Shown here: positions 30,136 to 41,400 of the stretch, piece after piece | Numbering within the stretch: the stretch's first letter is position 1 | How the letters are laid out: each line of letters begins with the position of its first letter | Source of the DNA: Leishmania martiniquensis | Taxonomy: Eukaryota > Euglenozoa > Kinetoplastea > Trypanosomatida > Trypanosomatidae | DNA length: 64,000 bases | Direction: 5' to 3' | NCBI RefSeq assembly: GCF_017916325.1 | Contig: NC_090151.1 | Span: 67,001-131,000, forward strand | Translations under genes and position numbers: made by a program | Notes under the pieces: model-generated | What the model was told of the DNA's origin: nothing | The model's input: the letters and a program-made list of their open reading frames with translations, nothing else | Database searches by the model: none

Positions 30136-33100
30136 TCAGTGGGCATCGCTTTCTTTCAAGTGCCCCTTCGCATCTTCCAGATGTCTTAGCAGCGAGTCGA
30201 GGCGCTCTTTCAGTGCGTTTTCGACCAGGGAGGCGATCAGGCGAGCTGCAACCTCGTCGATAGCGCCGCCACTCTTGTCGCCACCGCCAGCAGCATCGGA
30301 AGCGCCCGCGGCCGCTGGTGGCACACCACCCTCAGCATCCTCCTCGCCGTCGGCAGCACTGCCGCCGTCGGTGTCCGGCCCATCCGCCGCGCTGCGGCTC
30401 TTCGCGCTCAGCGTGAGGGACCGCGCAATGGGGAAGAAGGTTAGGTCCCGCAGCCCAATCCGCTGCTGCACGTACGCCTCCTGCCCTGTGTGCTCACGGG
30501 GGTCCTTCTCGGAGAGGTACAGAAAAAAGAAAAGATATTGCCACATGTTGTGCTCCTGTGCGATGTGCGTGTCGAACGCGCCGGGCTGCACCATATCGAA
30601 TTCGCTTCGCTCAATGCCGCAGATGAAGCACTTCCTCCCCTGATCCGCCTCGATGAGCTGCTGATGGGTGCGGTGCTGCGTAAGGCTGTCGATGATGACA
30701 CCAAGAAACAAATTTGCCCCGACGAGGCCTACGACAAGGTAGTAGGCAATGCGGTAGAGCATCACCCAGTACGCGTAGCCATCCTTCGAGAAGAAGACAG
30801 GCCATTCGGTGGCATCGCCGATGCCCCCGCCGCTGCGCAACGTGTCCACGTGCACAAGCCAGCACTGCGACAACGTGTAGCAGTTAAAGCCGTTCCCACG
30901 CCCTCCCAGCGGGTTGAACAGCTGGGAGAAGTTGTAATAACTGATGTTGGCGCCGAGCAGCACGAAGATCAGCAGCAGGGCATATGTCAGAGCGAGGAGC
31001 TTGACATTCGCGCGTAGTGCAGCGAACAGGTTCGCTAAAATGGGGCTGTTGACCGTAATCTGCATCATCTGCACAGCATACCAAATGCGATGCTGCGAGA
31101 AGCCCATGATGCTCACAAAGAAAAAAAATACGTGCGGGAGGAAACCGGCGTGCCACACGGCGTAATACACACTCAGGAGTGCCCGCTGAGGCCATGAGGG
31201 CCTTTGCCGCCGCGTACTGCGCGCCAGTGCATCACCGCGGTCAGCAGCGATGTCGGTGTCACTCATCTTTGCCGACTCCAACTCCCGCTCATAGTACCAT
31301 GACTGCCAGCCGATTCTGTAGCCCACCACGGCCGGACCGAAGGCGGCTTCGGCCAGAAGAACGCCTTGCATGCACATATTCGCGATGCCGAGGCTGAACA
31401 ACGAATGATCAATGGCCTCGGAGGTGCCGGACGCATATGGGGAGGTTGGCGCGCGTACGCCAATGACTGAAACCAGGTTGATGATCAGGACAATCCACAA
31501 CCCGATCACGTTGATCTCTGGGCGAAAGAAATTCAGCAGGTAAGCAACACAGAAGCGGCGCATGGCGCTGTACCACTTCATCTCGATCATTACCCCTAAG
31601 GCATCGCTGAAGAATTGCTGAATACGTTCGTTGTCACTCGTGCGGACGGCCGACTGTATCACAGCAGTCCGACGGAAATCGAACAAGTTGTGAACAGCGG
31701 AGTTGAGCACACGAAAGTACACGCGCTCGAGTCGTCCATTGCGGAAGATCTCTATCTTCGCCAGCCTCGTCGCCACCTTGCCGTAGTACGCACTCTTCCT
31801 CAGCACTTGTCGCATACTCTGGCCCTTCTTGTCCACAAACTCATCGAGTCTCCCAGGGACGTCTTCCGTGGAGATGCCGCCGTCACCGCTGCTGTACCGC
31901 GACCGAGCTGCCGTCAAGAAGTGCATGTCGTGGCACGCTCTGAAGAACGCATAGATGCCCACCGCAGGTGCCAGCTCATCCTGCAGCTCCTCGCGGCTCG
32001 TCGGGTGATCTACATGGAAGTATTCGCGAAAGTAACGCTGCAGCGCGGCCGCAGACCCCGCCATGTCGCCTCGCGAGAGGCCATTGAGCCGCTTCCGCTC
32101 GATTGGGCCGTGGGCCGCCTCATAGGCAGCGGCGCTGCGATCCATGGCCCGACTGAGCAGGGACAAGTCCACAGTAGACACCAGCTTCAAAGCTAACCGT
32201 GAGTCGTCGCGACCCTCGATCAGCGACAGCAGCGTTGACAGCGCCATTCGCTGCAATAAGCTGCGGCAGCAACGCCGTCGCTCCTCCACGGCGGCAGCCC
32301 GAGAGGTCCCTTCCCCCACGCCACCGGGCCCAGGCTCGTGTCGCGAAGCCGCCGGCAGCACCACCTCCACCGCCGTCAGCGCTGCGCCCCGCTGCGGAAA
32401 GGCGTCCTGCTCCGACAGCAGCGAGGTCAGGTAGTCCGCCGCGCTATGCGCGACGAACGCGTCCTGATTCACGATGCACGGGCTCTGCAGCGCCTCCGCG
32501 ATCGTCGACAGCAGCTGCACCATTAAGTCCAACGTCACCTCGTTCGCCGTCTTTGGCGCCATCGAGAGCAGCTCCACCAGCGCCTCCACAACGTTCACGG
32601 ACACGTTGTTGTCAGGCTGCGACACCAGGTATGTCTGCAGCGGGGTGTACTCGCCCGCGCACAGCAGCTGCAGCAGCTTCAGCTCCAGGCAGCAGGTCGG
32701 CATCTGCGTCAGGTAGTGCTCCGCCTCGGACGGGCTGCTCCCGCTCGCAAGCGCGTCGTGGTACTCCTGCAGCTCGTCCCTGAACTCCATCAAATGGTTG
32801 CGTATGATTAGGAACAGCTGCTCCTTCGGGTTGCGCCGGCAGTAGCCCCGGTAACACTCCTGCATCCCGCGGTGGCCCCGCGTGAGCAGCGTGCACCCAG
32901 CCAGGAGTGCCGCGCGCCGCACGTCCGCCTTGCCGTGGCCGATAAACGCTCCCACAAGCGCTATCAGCGGCAGCGGCACCTCCAGCGACGCGTCGCCGCC
33001 CCACTGCGCCAGCAGCGCCTGCCGCGAGGGCGCGGGCATCGCCACGGTGATGTGCGGCACGTCAGACTCCGGCGCCGCAAGCGGCAGCAGCGCGCTGTCG

Positions 33101-36100
33101 TCGTACGCGTTGTTCGGCGTCAGCACCACCAGCTGCCGGATGAGCGTCAGGGTGTGCATCATGTCGCTGGGCTCCAGAGACGGCAGCACAGTGAAGAGGG
33201 TTCGCATGAATGCGGCGCCGCGCGCGCCCGTGCGCAGCAAGATGCCGGCAGCAGATATCAGTCGATTCTCCTCCGCCATCCCCTCGTCCTCCAAAACGAC
33301 GGTGCGCAGATAGGCCATCCACGTACTCGTTAGCGCATCAGCGCCACAGCCACCAGCATCGGTATCGCTACTCCGCTCATAGGCGTCGCTGCACTCCAAA
33401 ACGACACCAGGCGTCGCGGAGGCGGTGCTCTCGCGGTTAACGGCAGCCGTCGTTGCTGCACCAGCTCCCTTGGCCGCCACTGCCATATGCCTCTCCAAGC
33501 GTGCATAGAGCCTCTCGAAAGCGTCGCCGCGCCAACGGGCAGTCCCGCTGAAGTTGCTCTCCCTCGCCATCCGCAGGCACTGACGCAATGCCGTCAGGTG
33601 CGTACGTGTCCAGCGCTCCTCCGGAAATGGTGCGCGTCTGGCGCGCACCGGCACCGTCGCGCTGCAGGGCAGGTCTTTGAGGACGCCGTCATCCGCGTCG
33701 AAAAAGAACTGTAGCACATCGCACAAGGCATCCACCAGCTCATTCACAGCCGCGCTAAGCCGGGAGCGCACGCAACTCGATAGCTGCGAGGCACTGCCGT
33801 GGTATTGCGCACACACACGCTGCGCGCACGCGCACAGAGGGCCAAAGAAGAAGTCCTCGTACATGCCAGCACCAAACCGCGCCTCCTCCATCGCCTTCTC
33901 CGCCTCGTTCTTTGGCGCACACCGAAGTGCAGCGTCCTCGCGCCGCTGCAGCTCCTCGCCCACCTCCGCGAGCCAGCACCGCCCGCCAAGCAGCTGCAAA
34001 TACCGCACAGCGTCCAGCATGCACAGCCGCACAAAAACAGGGAAGTCGCGGTGCGCCAACAGCGACGGCACAGCCGACGCGTCGTCGAGCACAAGCGCCT
34101 GCAGCAGCTGCACGTACGGGTACCGGAAGTAGACTGGCACCAGCACGTCCGTCGTCACCTGCAGCAGCGCATCCAGGCTGCTCGGCCCGAACACCTCTTG
34201 CCGCATATCGTCCGCCCTCACCAGCTCGCTCCCGTTGGCCACAAGGTACAGCAGTCGGCACAGCTCCAGGTGCGTGCGCACGCGCCCCGCCGCTGCGTAG
34301 CACTCGTCCGACGTCAGGAGCCGCTCCCGCAGCTGGCAGCCCTGGTCGCTGCACCAGCTCTGCCAGAGCTGGATGCACCGCTCCGCCTGCGGGTCTGACA
34401 CCATCGCGCGCCACACCTGCCGCTGCCGCTGCGCGACTACGTGCACAGACGAGTGCCTCGCCCTCAGCCAGTCACTCAGAAAATCGATGGCGGCCGACAC
34501 GGAGTGCTCCCTGTACAGGCATTGGACAACGTCCGTGAGCAGCCGGGCCGGCATCAAGGCCCGGCCATCAGCCTCTGATACGAAAAGTGTCCGCACCAGT
34601 GAAATGTAGTTGGTGTTCTGATACACCAGCGGCGCCGCGTCCACAACGGCCACGCGCAGCTCAGAGCCGGCGCACGGGTCCTGTGCCATGATCTGCAGAG
34701 CCTTCACAACCCGAGAGACGAGCTGCCGGCTTGCCTCGCTAACAGGCACCACCACGCGCCCCAGCATTCGAGCCAGTTGCATGGGAACACCGACATGCTG
34801 CATCATGGATAGCTTCTCCGCCAACGTCCCACACTTCCACTTTGACAAAATTTCGTCCAGCGCATCAAGGGTGCTGTTGGCCCGCGCAATCGCGCCGGTG
34901 CGATGGAGCGACTTGTTCGCCAACTGATTGAACGTCGTCGCAGTGTGGCTAATGTTCGCGTAAAGGCCGACGCTGCTCTCGGACGTAAGGAGTTGCACAC
35001 GACACGCCACAGCGTAAAGCTCACCGAGGAAGTTTGTAGTGCGGAAAAAGACGGAGATGACCTGGCGCTGCAGAGCCACGCTGCGACTGTGGTTCGCCAG
35101 CTCCAGCAGAGCGGTGAATGTCTGTGCAATCGGTTGTAGCTCCTCCTGCACCTCGCGGTCATCCTCCTTGTAAACTTCATCAGGCACGCGGTCACCCGCA
35201 ACACCCGCTCGACGGCAAAAACGCTGGTCGACCTCGTCGTCGCCCCGGCAAGGGGGCGTCCATTCATCAGAGCACCGCTGCTGCAAGGGCACGGCAAAGT
35301 TGATGTGCGCCAGCTGGCTGCAGGTTGCTGGCCGCCTCTCCGTACGAAAGCAGTCCACCAGCCACAGTGCCTCCCGCACGAGGAGCACATCAATCAGAGC
35401 ACTCATTAGCCGCAGCGCGCGCAACTTGCAGTCGTACACAGACTGCACCTCTAGGCACGCTTTCTGGTCATTGCACAATGGGTCCACGCACCGCATCACA
35501 AGCTGCATCAGTGCCTCGTACTCGCCCAGCTTGAACGCCCCGGCATTCACAAGCGCGTCCGTCAGGTTCAGCACCGCAAGGTACTCCACAACGACGCCGT
35601 CGTCGCCGCTCATCGGTGTCGTCTTCATAAAACGCACGACGAGCCGCTTCGCAACCACAAGCTCATTCGGCACCTTGCTCATGGCCATCTTGTAGGAGGA
35701 CGAAACCGCCGCATCGCTGCCTGGCTGCGAGACAAGGCACCGGATGCTCCGGATCTGCTCTCGAAGGTTGAGAGCGCCGTCCACGTCTAGCAGCACTTTC
35801 GCGAACAGCTCAAGCAGCGCGCTGCGCAGGTGCCGAGGCAGCGCCTCGCTCCGCACCGCCTCTACAAGCACGGCGCGCGGCACCCACTCCAGGATGAACC
35901 GCCGGTTACTCGCACAGCCATCCCCATGCGCAAGCGCCGCAAGCAGACGAATCTGCGCAGCAAGGTACGCCACCAGCGTGTCCTTCACCTCAGGCCAGTC
36001 CGGCATCACAGCCAGCAGTCCCTCTAGCGGGAGGTATGTCGTGCCGGTCCCATCCTCGGCATTCACGGCCTTGTGCAGCAGGCGGCCAGCCACGCTGTCT

Positions 36101-38697
36101 TTGCTGCGGTATTGTGTCGAGGTGAAACACGTCGTCCCTTCGCTGCGCGTGGCACCTACAAAGAACGAATTGGGTATTCCCGCCATGAGTGCCTCCACAG
36201 ATGCGCGCCTCCCCGGCATCTTTGCAGTTGGGCCATGAGGAAGAAGGGCAGCCGCTGGCGGCAGCGGCGTCGGACTCGATGCAGTCTCGATTGCTGCGTC
36301 AAGCGGCCTCTCAGGCGTGGCCCTCGTCTTTGGTATCTCGCGCGTGCAGGTGGAAGGCGCGGCGCTGGCCTGGAAGGAGGAGCTCTCTGACTCGACGAAG
36401 GCTGGCGTATCCGTCTCCACCGGACTCTTCCGATTCTTTGCTGCGGGGGTCGGCGCACGTGGCGCTGCTTCCTCTGGTGGCGTCTGCGCGATCAGCAGCG
36501 TACGAAACTCTTCGCACAAAGGCATCCACTTGAAAGGGCAAAGCACCTGCCGCGCCACCTTGCGGTTCTGCGTGAAGTAGTCAACAATGAAGCGCTGCGC
36601 CTCCGTCATCCCCTCACCACCGCAGCACGCGAAGAGCTGCAAGATGTTCAGCACGTTTGGGTTGTGGCCGCCTTCCGCCAGCATACCTACAAAGAAGTTC
36701 AGCCGATGCCGCGCCATCGGCAGCTCTACGAGCGCAGGGTTGTTTCTGTAGAACGCAGCAAGGCACGGCAGCGCAGAGGGTACGTGTCGCGTGCACTCCA
36801 TCACGAAGTCTGTGTAGCCCTGCAGCGCCTCCGCGTAGCGTGGTCGGTCATACAGCAGCAGTCTCACAAGCTGAAAGCACGCGTCCACAAGGTCGCCCAG
36901 ATCGCTGTACCGCATCGGCGAGAACAGCGAAGAGCCTCGCGCCGCATCCATCGGCGCGGCCACAGCAGAAGCCGTACGCTTCGTGTCCGCGCCACCCGCT
37001 GCCGCGACACTGTCGCCAGCACTACGGCAACTAGCCTCGATGTCCACCATATCGGGCGACCCAAGCTTCTCCACGCGAACGTACGGGCACTGCAAAGAAG
37101 CACGTACTACGATCAGCGCAAGCTCGCCAACGCCCTGCTGGAAGACCTTGCTCTGCCGCTCTGGGTCAAGAACGCCTCCGAGAGGGATGCGCGCGTTTGT
37201 CGCCTCCTCGAACACGTCCTCTGCATCGGCGTCCGCCGCGCGGTGGCAAAGCTGCTGCAGCCGCAGCACGCTCTCACATACCTGCCGCACTTGTTGCGGG
37301 CCCCCCACGCCGCACGTCATCTCTCGTGCGTACCGCTGCAAGGGCGGCAGCAGCCGGCGAATCGTGTACAGCTCTTCCAGCGCCGTCGGCTGCAGCCGGC
37401 GCACCTCCAGCCCGTCGCGCATCGACTTCCGCGCGCGCCCAAGCAGTGTCACGCTCCCCTGTGCCCTCGCGCGGTTTGCAAGCGACGCGATCGTCACCTC
37501 TGAGCCGCAAGGGTCTTCACCCGACGCTGCTACAGACTCGCCAGCAACGACCCACACCCGCCGGTTGCTGCCAACCAGGCAGCTCATCAGCACACGCCCT
37601 CCGTTGCTGAGAAACTGGTCGTCGTTCGGCGACGCGCAGTGTAGCTGAAACAGTGTCCCCGCAACATGCCTGTGCGGCTCCAGCGACAGCACGTACGACA
37701 CCTGCCCCGCACCCCGCCCACCGCTACCAGTGTCGCCGCCCTTCGCGGGCTCCTCCGCAGCAGCCTCGCCGCAGCGCAGATACAGTCCCGACGCAAGCGA
37801 CTTGAACCGGTAGAAGCCGTGCGCACCGCCAGTCCGGACCGCGCCACCCTTGGACGGGTTCGCGCCCTCGATCACGAACAATGAAAGGTAATTCACCTCC
37901 TCCTTTGATGCAGCGTACCACGAAACTGCGTGCTCGCTGCCCTCCGCCGCAACGTCATCGCCCTCCAGCATGTGCGAGTCCGGCGTCCGCAGCACGCACT
38001 GCCGCTTGTCGGGGTCCGCAAGAATGTACTTGTGCTCCTCTGTGTGCAATAACCTCACGCAATCACCGCAGCGCAGCGGTGGTGTACCCATCGAAGAAGC
38101 GCAGTCGCCATCGTACAGATTCATGAGAAAGCCCTGTACGCTCTCCCCGGCGCTGACCTCGAGCACACCGCTATCGGCCGCTTCCTCGTCCGCGCCAGGG
38201 GCCACGTTCAGGTAGCACCCCGTGCCGGTCGCTTGGAGAAGGATGGGGTCGCCAGCGACGACGGGCTCGCCCTCCACGCGCAGGCGATACCGCGGCATGA
38301 TGCGCCAACGCTCGAGCACCTTGGCGTTTCCCTGCCGCCTCTCGAGCAGCACGCGGAGGTTGCCCTTCATACCCGCCGCGTGGCGCTCTGTGTGATACCC
38401 GAGGTACCTGTGGTGAGCATAGTGGAGGAGCCGAATCGTTTGGCCGTATTTGACAACATCGCCGTCAGGTCTTTGGTTCGCACGTGCTTCCACAGGGTCC
38501 CCTTGCCGCAAGAGGAACACCGTCTGCTCATAGCGCAGTGGAGTCTCGGGTGTGTGCCTTTGCAAGCCAACAGGCGCATCCAAGGATGAGGTGGCCACGA
38601 CATAGCCGTCCAGAGACTGCTTATAGAGGTGGATTAGATAGCCGTAGCGTAGCGGATGCGCTACCTTTCGATGGCCAGCAGCAGCTGTGTTCGCCAT
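30136..38697 (-). CDS. IP3R: Inositol-trisphosphate/ryanodine receptor-type calcium channel
   Basis: The protein has 2853 residues from MANTAAAGHRK; the open upstream extension lacks coding character. The N-terminal 450 residues have IP3R-type ligand-binding and MIR features (YGYLIHLYKQS; repeated VKYGQTIRLLHYAHHRYLGYH and CGDCVRLLHTEEHKYI blocks). The central part is helical, with a RIH-associated segment near 2050-2085 (IAEALQSPCIVNQDAFV). The channel domain spans about 2370-2690, ending in pore motif GGGIGD (2623-2628) and helix GANLFLGVIIDSL. A C-terminal zinc site follows: C2690, C2693, H2711, H2716 (CFICG...HIAQEHN). Family role: intracellular Ca2+ release. In trypanosomes the IP3 receptor is reported in acidocalcisomes. 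The filter is the ryanodine-receptor form. Segments of this gene are duplicated at 46104-46670. The tail after 2750 is Gly/Ala/Asp-rich, then coiled-coil-like. Confidence 0.92.
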   Translation of the reverse strand: MANTAAAGHRKVAHPLRYGYLIHLYKQSLDGYVVATSSLDAPVGLQRHTPETPLRYEQTVFLLRQGDPVEARANQRPDGDVVKYGQTIRLLHYAHHRYLGYHTERHAAGMKGNLRVLLERRQGNAKVLERWRIMPRYRLRVEGEPVVAGDPILLQATGTGCYLNVAPGADEEAADSGVLEVSAGESVQGFLMNLYDGDCASSMGTPPLRCGDCVRLLHTEEHKYILADPDKRQCVLRTPDSHMLEGDDVAAEGSEHAVSWYAASKEEVNYLSLFVIEGANPSKGGAVRTGGAHGFYRFKSLASGLYLRCGEAAAEEPAKGGDTGSGGRGAGQVSYVLSLEPHRHVAGTLFQLHCASPNDDQFLSNGGRVLMSCLVGSNRRVWVVAGESVAASGEDPCGSEVTIASLANRARAQGSVTLLGRARKSMRDGLEVRRLQPTALEELYTIRRLLPPLQRYAREMTCGVGGPQQVRQVCESVLRLQQLCHRAADADAEDVFEEATNARIPLGGVLDPERQSKVFQQGVGELALIVVRASLQCPYVRVEKLGSPDMVDIEASCRSAGDSVAAAGGADTKRTASAVAAPMDAARGSSLFSPMRYSDLGDLVDACFQLVRLLLYDRPRYAEALQGYTDFVMECTRHVPSALPCLAAFYRNNPALVELPMARHRLNFFVGMLAEGGHNPNVLNILQLFACCGGEGMTEAQRFIVDYFTQNRKVARQVLCPFKWMPLCEEFRTLLIAQTPPEEAAPRAPTPAAKNRKSPVETDTPAFVESESSSFQASAAPSTCTREIPKTRATPERPLDAAIETASSPTPLPPAAALLPHGPTAKMPGRRASVEALMAGIPNSFFVGATRSEGTTCFTSTQYRSKDSVAGRLLHKAVNAEDGTGTTYLPLEGLLAVMPDWPEVKDTLVAYLAAQIRLLAALAHGDGCASNRRFILEWVPRAVLVEAVRSEALPRHLRSALLELFAKVLLDVDGALNLREQIRSIRCLVSQPGSDAAVSSSYKMAMSKVPNELVVAKRLVVRFMKTTPMSGDDGVVVEYLAVLNLTDALVNAGAFKLGEYEALMQLVMRCVDPLCNDQKACLEVQSVYDCKLRALRLMSALIDVLLVREALWLVDCFRTERRPATCSQLAHINFAVPLQQRCSDEWTPPCRGDDEVDQRFCRRAGVAGDRVPDEVYKEDDREVQEELQPIAQTFTALLELANHSRSVALQRQVISVFFRTTNFLGELYAVACRVQLLTSESSVGLYANISHTATTFNQLANKSLHRTGAIARANSTLDALDEILSKWKCGTLAEKLSMMQHVGVPMQLARMLGRVVVPVSEASRQLVSRVVKALQIMAQDPCAGSELRVAVVDAAPLVYQNTNYISLVRTLFVSEADGRALMPARLLTDVVQCLYREHSVSAAIDFLSDWLRARHSSVHVVAQRQRQVWRAMVSDPQAERCIQLWQSWCSDQGCQLRERLLTSDECYAAAGRVRTHLELCRLLYLVANGSELVRADDMRQEVFGPSSLDALLQVTTDVLVPVYFRYPYVQLLQALVLDDASAVPSLLAHRDFPVFVRLCMLDAVRYLQLLGGRCWLAEVGEELQRREDAALRCAPKNEAEKAMEEARFGAGMYEDFFFGPLCACAQRVCAQYHGSASQLSSCVRSRLSAAVNELVDALCDVLQFFFDADDGVLKDLPCSATVPVRARRAPFPEERWTRTHLTALRQCLRMARESNFSGTARWRGDAFERLYARLERHMAVAAKGAGAATTAAVNRESTASATPGVVLECSDAYERSSDTDAGGCGADALTSTWMAYLRTVVLEDEGMAEENRLISAAGILLRTGARGAAFMRTLFTVLPSLEPSDMMHTLTLIRQLVVLTPNNAYDDSALLPLAAPESDVPHITVAMPAPSRQALLAQWGGDASLEVPLPLIALVGAFIGHGKADVRRAALLAGCTLLTRGHRGMQECYRGYCRRNPKEQLFLIIRNHLMEFRDELQEYHDALASGSSPSEAEHYLTQMPTCCLELKLLQLLCAGEYTPLQTYLVSQPDNNVSVNVVEALVELLSMAPKTANEVTLDLMVQLLSTIAEALQSPCIVNQDAFVAHSAADYLTSLLSEQDAFPQRGAALTAVEVVLPAASRHEPGPGGVGEGTSRAAAVEERRRCCRSLLQRMALSTLLSLIEGRDDSRLALKLVSTVDLSLLSRAMDRSAAAYEAAHGPIERKRLNGLSRGDMAGSAAALQRYFREYFHVDHPTSREELQDELAPAVGIYAFFRACHDMHFLTAARSRYSSGDGGISTEDVPGRLDEFVDKKGQSMRQVLRKSAYYGKVATRLAKIEIFRNGRLERVYFRVLNSAVHNLFDFRRTAVIQSAVRTSDNERIQQFFSDALGVMIEMKWYSAMRRFCVAYLLNFFRPEINVIGLWIVLIINLVSVIGVRAPTSPYASGTSEAIDHSLFSLGIANMCMQGVLLAEAAFGPAVVGYRIGWQSWYYERELESAKMSDTDIAADRGDALARSTRRQRPSWPQRALLSVYYAVWHAGFLPHVFFFFVSIMGFSQHRIWYAVQMMQITVNSPILANLFAALRANVKLLALTYALLLIFVLLGANISYYNFSQLFNPLGGRGNGFNCYTLSQCWLVHVDTLRSGGGIGDATEWPVFFSKDGYAYWVMLYRIAYYLVVGLVGANLFLGVIIDSLTQHRTHQQLIEADQGRKCFICGIERSEFDMVQPGAFDTHIAQEHNMWQYLFFFLYLSEKDPREHTGQEAYVQQRIGLRDLTFFPIARSLTLSAKSRSAADGPDTDGGSAADGEEDAEGGVPPAAAGASDAAGGGDKSGGAIDEVAARLIASLVENALKERLDSLLRHLEDAKGHLKESDAH

Positions 38698-39480
38698 CCC
38701 AGTTGAAAATGCAGAAGGCAGCCCTAATGCTGTGACGTGCTTGCCAGCGAGCTTGCGGGGGGAGGGGCAGGGAAGAGAGTGGGCCCACAACGAGACGGAA
38801 AGGTGCGGTGGGAACAGTCGGGGTGTACGATGAGTGCAAGTGCGTGCACGAAGATAGAGCTTCAGCAGTTGAGACGCGCTGCCGCCGGCGTGGGGTACAC
38901 ACGAGAGGAGGCGACGTGGGCTGTACTCAAAATCGAAAGCCAAAGAAGGTAAGAGAGGGGAGGGGAGCACAGAATAAGAAAGCAGAGATGGTTAAAGGCA
39001 CGAACTTGAACGAGAAATGAGTGACAGAGCAACGGAGCTCCGTCTCTACCCCACCAACACCCCGGCACCTGCTGGCGCACGGCCCCACAACTCGAGTCGC
39101 GCGCTAGAGAATGGGCAAATCAAATACATAGAAGAAAGGGCTATGGCCGAAGCCGGCGTCTCACCTACCACCGGCGTCCGTACACGGCGGCGCTCTCTGG
39201 CGGGCAGGCACGCGCGGTCGCCGCTGCGAGAGTAATGCCACAATGCGGGAGATTTAAAGTAAACGACAGAACAAACAAAAAGCGCTGAAGACGTGAACAC
39301 ACTCGACAATGCAAGGGCCGATGAGCGGCTGTGTGAACGTGTGTAGGCACGCAGATAAACGCATTCGTGTCTTTGCCAGCGTGACAGAGAGAGAGAGACA
39401 GGGCGAAGATGGAAGGGGAGAGAGAGGCAGCCACGATGGGGCCATGAGCGAGTCCGCAGAGGTCGGCTGCAGAGTTCCAA
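38698..39480. other. Upstream region of the calcium-channel gene
   Basis: Presumed 5'UTR of the channel gene. Purine-rich plus-strand blocks near 38756-38780 and 38950-38970 are pyrimidine-rich on the transcript. No gene. Confidence 0.55.
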
Positions 39481-41400
39481 CGTCAATGGGCGTCGTGCGC
39501 GCGGTCGCGCCGCCTACGCCGAGGCCGTACCGGGAGGAGGACAGCGCGCCTTTCCTACCCGAGTGCAGCGATTCCCACTAATGCGCTGCGCCTGGTGTGT
39601 GGTACCGACGAGAGCGCGGTGCCAACCGCTATTCCAGATGTCTTCCCCTCGCCACCATCACCACACCCGCGTCGCCAGTTGAGCCTCCTTTGCGTTTCGT
39701 ATCCGCGATCACGGTTCGGCCCGCCTGCGGGGTTATCGCCGTATTTGGCGCAGCGGGCTGTGGATAACTCCTGGCAGAGGTAAGCGGTGGCACTCCGCTT
39801 TGCAATGCATCACTGAGCGTATATTTCTGTGGAGGAACCCCTCCTCCCCCCGCAGAAAGCGGCGAGGGCAGAGGTGCCAGCCACATGACGGTGAGCCACA
39901 GCTTCAACAGGCACAAAAACGTAGACTAAAAAAAGGCTTCCACTTCGGACTGTACCACTCGCAGCTGTGCGGCATGGATACGGTCGGCGGGGCCGTGGCC
40001 CCATCGCATCCCCATCATTGCAGCCTCCTCAATCGCCCACTTCGCGCACGTCACTCCCCATCCGGCCCATGTAGCGCCGCTGTAGGAGTCGTAGGCCGCG
40101 TCGACGGCCGTCATCGGCGCGATGTGTCGTCACGCATTCGCTGCGGTCCACTGAAGTCATCTGTCCCCACTGCCCGCGGGTGCTCGGAGACAGCGCGCCC
40201 AGCGGCGGGCCACGCAACAAACAACGCAGCCACCAAGAGAGCGGCTGCCACGGTCACGCGTGACGCCGCCGAGATCGATGAAGCGGCATCACTAGGACTC
40301 GGGACGTGAGCTACAGCCGCCCTCAAGGGCGCCCGAGCAGTTCCCATTGCCAAGCCTCCAGCTCACCTCACCCGCAGTTTCTCACGGGTGCTTGCCCTCC
40401 ATGGCAGAAGGCCTTTGCCCTGCGGTCGTGCGTACCTTCTCTCGCCCCCCCCTGCGAACCCCTAAGACAGGGGGAAGGGGAGAGGAGGGCAACTTTGGCT
40501 CCATCCGTGCTGAGAGTGGAACGGAACCGACCTGCTGCCCTCCATCGCCGACTGCGCCCATCAGCGCGAGCCTGCAGCCTGCATGTGTCCCATTGGCACA
40601 TCGGTATTGGCATCAACAGCAAGCCACGCCGCGTACGAGGGGCGGTCAAGCAATGTCGCCGCGATCCTTCGCATCCCCTCAGGGCCTTGCGCTTCACCCC
40701 ACCCGCACAGCCCCGGCCGACCGGTCGTTGCCCACACCCACCCCCCAGCTGCGCGAGACGCGGAAAGGGGTCTTTGCCTCTTTAGGCATGCGTACCGCTC
40801 AAAGCACAACGCTTTTAGATCCACCATCCCCCCTCCCCTCAGCCTGCGCTGCACAGGGCGCTCTTACACGGTGAGCACTCCAGCTGGGGCATCAGCCTCG
40901 TTTCCCTTTGCGGCGGGCCACCTGTTCACCAGATCTTCGCGCGGTCACCAGATTTGTCTCCCAATACCAGCGCGCTCTTCATCCTCCACGGAGATGGGTG
41001 GGGCCCACCACACAACGGCGGAGGCCGCAGCACTCGACGCTGCCCGCTGCCTCGAGTGTCGCAGCGTCCTCCCCCGCAATATAGTGATGGGACTGTAAGA
41101 TGGCCACGACTCGCGGGCGCGCATACAACACTTCCCACAGGTCAGCCACCCAGCGCTTTCACTGCAGCCGCGCCGCCCGCGGCCTCTACACGGCTGGGAC
41201 GCAGTTGCGCGGGTAGGGCCTCGCCCGCCACAAAGGAGGACCGTTAGCGCGCCAGTTTCCAGAGGGCGCCTTTGCGGCCGCTCGTTCCTGGCCGCACTGC
41301 TGTGAGGTTGCAGAAAGCGGGGTGAAAAAAGACGGTTAAGTGGAGGGGGAGGGGACTCTAGCCCCGTTCTCTAACATGCTGTTGGCGGTGCCACGACGCG
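39480..41400. other. Compositionally distinct island with eroded coding-like frames
   Basis: Unlike the surrounding intergenic DNA this stretch lacks long purine tracts and microsatellites. Its translation shows several short frames with protein-like composition on the minus strand: 40111-40353 (with an 18-20 residue hydrophobic stretch), 39926-40114 (AAYDSYSGATWAGWG near its start) and 40561-40854 (MRRIAATLLDRPSYAAW). They are in different frames and broken by stops. A degenerate transposable element is the simplest reading. The YSGATWAGWG segment vaguely recalls the N-terminal core-binding domain of tyrosine recombinases, as in TATE-type elements. That identification is weak. Confidence 0.35.
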
